Origin: Adiantum capillus-veneris
Lineage: Eukaryota; Streptophyta; Polypodiopsida; Polypodiales; Pteridaceae
Reading direction: 5' to 3'
Assembly: GCA_014529385.2 (NCBI GenBank)
Contig: CM043968.1
Location: 29,041,513-29,105,512 of the forward strand
Length of the DNA stretch: 64,000 nt
A program made the position numbers and the translations under genes. Under the pieces are notes generated by a model. It worked only from the letters and a program-made list of their open reading frames with translations, was not told the origin of the DNA and searched no databases. Shown piece by piece: positions 58,861-64,000 of this stretch. Every line of letters begins with the position of its first letter. The stretch's first letter is position 1.

Positions 58861-58876
<16 letters not shown>

Positions 58877-58899
58877 CATATTCCCATGAGGGACATCCT

Positions 58900-60250
58900 T
58901 GAAAGAGGCAAACAAGTCACACTGCAAAGTAATGTGCTACCACTATCAGAGTACCAAACATGTGACTCTGCAGCAACTGTCATACATGCATCATGGACAA
59001 AAGGATCTTAAGTACACTCTGCACTAAATGCCCACTTTGCATCTACATCAACACTAGAATCTCCATATCCAGAAGACTCTACAATAGCTGCCCTAGTGGC
59101 TTGTCAACTCTCTTTCTTCTTGGCCTCTTTTGCCTTCGGCTTAGGACATTGCTTTATCAAATGATCATTAGCATTGCAAAAATGGTAACACATTTTCTTC
59201 TTGCCTTTTTTACCATAATTCCCAGATGAGTTGTTACAGAAAAAAAACACTAGATACGTGTGATTTTCTACTCACTTAAGAACCATGAGAAGTGATTGCA
59301 TTGTTGTTATCACCTTTTCTTTGAGCAACAACAAAAGCTTGTTCAACTGCACACTATTTAGCCCTGATATTTCTTGAAAGTGAATTTATAAGAGTAATTT
59401 TCATAATGCATCAAACTTGACATCTTATGGGTTTCCTTGGGTCATAAGTCTTCAAGCACTAGCAAAAGTCTGGTAAGAGTTTGACAACGCATTGAGAATA
59501 TTTTGCACAAGTGAAGTGTTAGAAATAACTTCACATGTAGAAATGAGTTGCTCATTGATATCCTTGATACTAGCAAGAAAAGTTTCCATGTCTTCCTCCT
59601 CTTGCATAATCTTTGACTCCATCTCTTTATGCAACAATGCAATCTTAGCCTTATTTTCAACTTGCATAAAGACCACCTATAGCTAGAGTATCCCAATCAT
59701 GTTTTGTTGAGCAAATGTGAGGAGTTATAGTGCGCTTCATATATAATGCAATCAATGCATGAGCCCGTGCATCTCTAACCTCCCAACAAGATTGCTCAAT
59801 AGTAGGCGAATCAACTCTATGGAAACAACCTGTTAGAACCTGCAACATCCTCAATAGAGCTTGTATCCATAGAAGGTAGATGTACATCAATGCCTTGCAC
59901 AACATTCTAGATGCCCTTTGAGACAAGAACATGAGTCATCATGTAAGCCCACATTGGGTAGTTATCCCCATCCAATTTGTCTTCAACAAAAAACAACCTG
60001 AAAACATGTGTGGCAAGTGATTGCACGTGATGTGAAAAATTACTTTGAAACTGGGTAGTTATCCCCATCCAATTTTCACTCAGTAGAGAACAACTTGAAA
60101 ACATGTGTGTTGTTGTCAGCCATGGCAAGTGACTGCACCTGATGTGAAAAAGTGCTTTGAAAGTGGAAAATAAAGTATGACTAACACGTTCTATGTAGCA
60201 CAACCCAAAGAGGACTATGAGGGACCTGTTTTGTAGAAAATTGCACAATC
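58900..60250 (-). pseudogene. Copia element A: gag
   Basis: Coding sense begins near 60,000 with KLDGDNYPMWAYMMTHVLVS, the UBN2-type Gag N-terminus. It continues IMQEEEDMETFLASIKDINE, QLISTCEVISNTSLVQNIL and NALSNSYQTFA, then a Lys-rich zinc-knuckle-like CYHFCNANDHLIKQCPKPK (about 59,200-59,130). Frameshifts and stops are frequent. A tandem duplication of about 100 bp repeats the LDGDNYP region (59,957-60,015 and 60,056-60,125). Confidence 0.82.
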
Positions 60251-60949
60251 AAAAAATTGCACTAATAGAAATACTATTTGCGTTGTGTTTCATGCTAAGT
60301 GGAAATGGAGGCCAAAATAAGTCTGAAGAAAATTTTTGAGCCCGAAGTATTACTTGACCTGATGACGCTCACCAAAGCTCATCCAATTTGGAGAAAATGA
60401 GAAGGGGATGTTGGCGATGCTAACACCATACCGAGAGGAGTACACAACCTGCTCTGCTAGCAATAATTAAAATTAGGGTTGTAGGGATGCACACACAACC
60501 TGGAGAAGATGAAGAAGCTAAAGGCACACAACAAAGAATATATTGCTTAGCGTGAAAACAGAAGATAAACTAGCCCTAGAGTAATTGGCGTATATACAAT
60601 GCACATAGGAAAAAACGTCCTAGTGAGGGAAAAAGTGTCCTGGCGGTCCTAAGTGTGTTCATACACATCATTACCACATATGTGGTAACACTTAAGTGCA
60701 TCAAAGCTTTGATGATAATCCTCTTCTTGATGAAATGCTTTGCCCTTGGCTTTCAATTGGTATGTTATAGGAGTTCATCAATTCTGCATAGTTTGTGACA
60801 AATTATACAATTCTTGCATCAATTCTTATATAGTTTCTAACAAACTATGCAATTCTTGCATAGTTTCTAGAAAACCTATAACAAAAGCCTGCAAATCCTA
60901 AGAAAATTTAAACCTCTACCAAATTTTTAGGAAGAGGACATTTATGAAT
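60251..60949. other. Unassigned sequence between copia A and gypsy D
   Basis: It probably includes the copia A leader/LTR, but I could not find the TG/CA ends or a primer-binding site. AT-rich, no gene. Confidence 0.35.
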
Positions 60950-61690
60950 GGTTTCCACTTAGGATTGATTTATATGAAGCCCTATATCAGAAATTATATG
61001 CCCCAAAAAGTAAATTTTGATCTGCAAAAAATCACACTTGGGTTCTTTAGAATATAATTTGTCTTGCCTAAGAGGATCAAACACCTACTTCAGATGTTGT
61101 AAGTGTGCTTTCCTCATATGCAATGTAGACTAGAATATCATCAAGAAAAACAATGAGAAACTTTCCCAAATACTCAAACTTTCCAAACACTATCCATGAG
61201 TGTAGTGAAATTAGTTGGCACGTTGGTTAAACCAAAAGCCATAACCAAAAATTCATAATGTCCAAACCTTGTTTGGAAAAAAGTTTTAAGTATATTAACA
61301 AGTCTAATTCTTACTTGACGATACCCTAATCACACATCTATTTTTGTATGATTACGTACATGTGTGATTTTATCAAACAACTCATCTACCCTTGGCAATG
61401 GATACTTATTCTTAATGGTAACCGCATTAAGACCAACATGCGTGTGCTATCCTCTTTTTTCTTTACTAATAGAATGCGAGAAGCCCACGGTGAAGAGCTA
61501 GATTGGATAAACCTTTGACTGAGGTAGTTAGCAAGCTAACGTTCCATCTCAGTAGCCTCCAATTGAATCAATCTATAAGGCGGTTTACTAATGGGCTTAC
61601 TACCTGCAACCACATCTATGTCATGTTGCACAAAACATGTTGACAATAGCCCAACCAATAAATCTTGTGGAAAAACATTGTACTATTTAC
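60950..61690 (-). pseudogene. Gypsy element D: reverse transcriptase remnant
   Basis: In coding sense, frames read [55 protein letters not shown] and YEFLVMAFGLTNVPTNFT, in the order of a Ty3/gypsy RT domain. Stops and frameshifts are frequent, and the DD motif area near 61,120 is decayed. Sequence and gag differ from gypsy 1/2, so it is another lineage. Confidence 0.82.
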
Positions 61691-62192
61691 TAGCAATTTT
61701 TTGTTCTTGTGATGATTGAGAAACAAGAAGAGAATTAGATTAGGAAAGAGAAGCATGCGACATTGAGGAATCTTCAAAACATATTAGAATCATTATCAAC
61801 ATTTGATAACAAATGACACAAAGAGTAACAAAGAGTTCTTCTAATTTGTCATTGGAAGAGAGCTCTATAAGCTCATTTGTACAAATGAGTGGTGTGGTAG
61901 GTATATCTTTTTCCCCTAGTAACATTGTGTACCATTGGACTCAAAAATAATATTGTCATGCTCATAACTATGACCTAATATGAAAATTTAACCCATGCAA
62001 CCCCTCCCAACTCAACACCACATATGATCTATCCATGTTCATCACTTGAAAATGTAAGGCTAGCTGATACCAATATCTCAAGAGGTACACCTTTAGCTTG
62101 AGTATCCACACTTTAGCATCATGGCCATTCATCATGTAGCTACCTTGTAGCACTGGGAACTAGGTGTCAGAGGTAGATTGAGATAGTTTCAC

Positions 62193-62375
62193 TCACTTAT
62201 ACTTATTGAAATCGTGAGAAGCACTATCATCTATAAGGATTTGCATCTTATGCCTTTGAATATATCCATGCATTCTCACAAGCTCATGTGGGCCAAATAT
62301 TGGTTTCCACATAGAGGTAGTGATACAACACTCATCAATCGATTTGGATGTTTCACATCCACATTGGACTAACAA
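62193..62375 (-). pseudogene. Gypsy element D: aspartic protease remnant
   Basis: RMHGYIQRHKMQILIDDSAS followed by HDFN matches retropepsin LIDSGASHNF, with DDSAS in place of DSGAS. The active-site glycine is lost, so it would be inactive. Confidence 0.65.
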
Positions 62376-62398
62376 GAAAAGGATTCCAAGAAAAGAAA

Positions 62399-62846
62399 TT
62401 ACACCATGTGCTTTTCCTTACCTTGGGTAGCAGAGTTCCCCTTGGGACAATACTTTTTGCCATGTCCACTTCCCATGGAGGTAAAACATAACTTCTCTTT
62501 CTTTGCTTTTTCAAAGTTATCAATTGAAAGATGACCTCTAGGCCCCTTCGGCTTCTTGGATGCATCATATGAGGCTATAGAAAATTTTCTTTTATTATGT
62601 GCTTGATTATTATTAGGAGATGCATGTGTATGCATAACATCATGCATTTGCATGTTATGTAATGATTTATCATCAAGATCATCATGAACATGCACTTGTA
62701 CTATAGCTTCCTCAAGTGTTTTGGGGTCTTGGGTTTTAATATGCTTCTTAAGCTCGAGAGTTAACCCGCATATACACCCCTGTACCTATTGGAGTCATCT
62801 AAACCCTCCAGTTTGAGGATAACACCTCTATACTGTGAGATACATT
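62399..62846 (-). pseudogene. Gypsy element D: gag C-terminal part with zinc knuckle
   Basis: Coding sense reads LTLELKKHIKTQDPKTLEEA, a His/Met-rich linker and KLCFTSMGSGHGKKYCPKGN. This is a degenerate CCHC knuckle (second Cys replaced by Ser/Met), as in plant gypsy Gag. Confidence 0.7.
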
Positions 62847-63108
62847 TGTTGGGGGGGGGGGGGGGGGGGGGGGGGGTTTCATAATATGTAAATCCTATAT
62901 ATTGTGTGCATTCAAAGAATATTTATAAAATCCCTTAGCTGTGAATTTTTTACCAGTAAAAGGGATCCGTTTCCTATTCAATCAGTAATTTTTCTTTTGA
63001 GATCATTTTTCAACACTCTTCTGTATGTGAGATGTGAGAAAATATAGAATAAAATAATCCCTAGATTGAACCTAAGTGATAGGCATTTTTTAATTGTAGT
63101 AAGACCCG

Positions 63109-63160
<52 letters not shown>

Positions 63161-63173
63161 ACCAACACACACA
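62847..63173 (-). mobile_element. Short G/C-tract-ended repeat, copy 2
   Basis: On the plus strand it begins TGTTGG plus a run of about 26 G and ends in about 50 C plus ACCAACA, so the ends are inverted. The interior matches copy 1 at 58,580 in reverse. It interrupts the gag of gypsy D. The flanks ACATT / ACATC may be a target duplication with one mismatch. The proline/glycine-run ORFs across it are artefacts. Confidence 0.6.
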
Positions 63174-63373
63174 TCCAAGGAGTGTCTTATGTTACCACAT
63201 AGAACACTTATCCCATGTTGGTCAGTTTCTATCCTTCTCATTAGTAGGAAGAAATTATTTTGTGAACACATTCTTGAAAGCAGGCCATGTTCACAGTATG
63301 ATGCCCTTCTCCTTGAGAGACATTCAACATTTATAGGCTTTGCATTCCAGTGTCAAGCTAGTTTGTAGTGCCT

Positions 63374-63685
63374 TCACTGCATTCGGAGTTCAATGAAGCT
63401 GGTGAATGCCATCCCACTTACTAAGGAAGATATTATCGTATCTTTGTTGCGTTCTTTCGCCTCCCCCTGAAAGACTGGTGGTTTTGTGTTTTTCAACAAC
63501 TCATCCACCCCTTTCAAAATAAGAGTTTGTGATGCTGGGTTGCAGCCTTGCTCTAGTGTATTACGGATAGAATTTTGATGCCCTAAGTAGGAAAAATTCG
63601 TAGGTAGCTCACTCGCAATGGCTTTGGTATTCTGTTTCATGATTTGCACTACTAGATCAAACAATTTAATAACATTTTCATTCAA
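63374..63685 (-). pseudogene. Gypsy element D: gag N-terminal part
   Basis: A 103-codon frame starts MNENVIKLFDLVVQIMKQN and ends near KPPVFQGEAKERNKDTIISS. The KPPxFxGE motif is the usual opening of the folded Gag domain in plant gypsy elements. The domain continues, interrupted by the short repeat, at 62,846. Confidence 0.6.
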
Positions 63686-64000
63686 ATGTGCAAAATTTTA
63701 TTGTAACATAGACATGCATGCTTGTAGTGCCCTAAATTCCTGAAGATCAATCAACTCTATCTAGTCGTCTGTGCATGTTTCCCTGTATCAAGTTCCTATG
63801 CCAAACTCCCTTGTAGATTTTAATTCCGATCCCGAGGAACCTTGCCAATGGCAAAGGTGAAGCTAGAAGAGCTTCGATGCCACAAACGTGCCTTGGGAGA
63901 TTGTCAAAATAAAGTATTGAAAGCCTTGAGAGCATTGCTTGCTGAGACCTTGAGGCTCAACTTGGCTTGTCGTAATCAACCGCTTTGAGATTTGACTTCA
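63686..64000. other. Unassigned sequence at the window edge
   Basis: This is probably further upstream sequence of gypsy D. I see no supportable feature. Confidence 0.3.

Noticed and set aside
62978-63368. Gly-run and Pro-run ORFs
   Set aside because: Translations of the poly-G/poly-C ends of the short repeat element.

Overview
This is a repeat-dominated stretch of a plant nuclear genome. The evidence is an intron-containing cyclin-dependent kinase of the plant-only CDKF type, Ty1/copia and Ty3/gypsy (chromodomain) retrotransposons primed by initiator tRNA-Met, hAT transposase remains, a decayed pentatricopeptide-repeat fragment and very many long dinucleotide microsatellites. A seed-free vascular plant such as a fern is my tentative guess. 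It rests on the style of the PPR fragment and on a DNA-transposon transposase family that I recall from bryophytes, lycophytes, ferns and animals rather than from flowering plants. No marker here proves it.

Layout. 1-3.5 kb: ends of decayed LTR elements (two polypurine tracts, each followed by an LTR start). 5.27-7.50 kb: the one clearly intact cellular gene, a CDKF;1-like kinase in two exons (683 codons). 8-13.9 kb: mostly unassignable sequence with a hairpin and a probable LTR. 13.9-18.2 kb: a diverged segmental duplication of about 1.6-1.7 kb full of microsatellites. 19.6-20.6 kb: the hAT transposase C-terminal half. 21.9-60.3 kb: a deep nest of transposons. 60.9-64 kb: a second gypsy lineage on the minus strand.

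The nest can be read from target-site duplications and rejoined flanks. Copia element A (minus strand; 60.25-58.17 kb continuing at 22.40-21.97 kb) was split by copia element B (22401-58171, duplicated target AATAC). The 5' LTR of B was split by gypsy element 1 (26599-58054, near-duplicate target ATTGT/ATTGC). Gypsy 1 was split by a 10.6-kb terminal-inverted-repeat DNA transposon (28639-39246). Further on, gypsy 1 is replaced or interrupted by an unclassified block (about 39813-55542). That block itself carries a complete gypsy element 2 (42758-51502, target GAGAT) and a solo LTR (53467-55058, target GATGC).

The most unusual item is the 10.6-kb DNA transposon. It has two convergent genes: a DDE-like transposase (29089-33260) and an accessory gene (38900-33709) predicted to encode a coiled coil, a RING-like zinc finger and the C-terminal half of an FCP1/NIF-like HAD phosphatase. 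On the coding strand, both genes have CT tracts upstream of the ATG and long introns made of TTTGGTACT-type repeats. The transposase has ten in-frame stop codons but no frameshift that I could find. Most of these stops are one C-to-T change away from CAG, CGA or CAA, as expected for decay of methylated cytosines.
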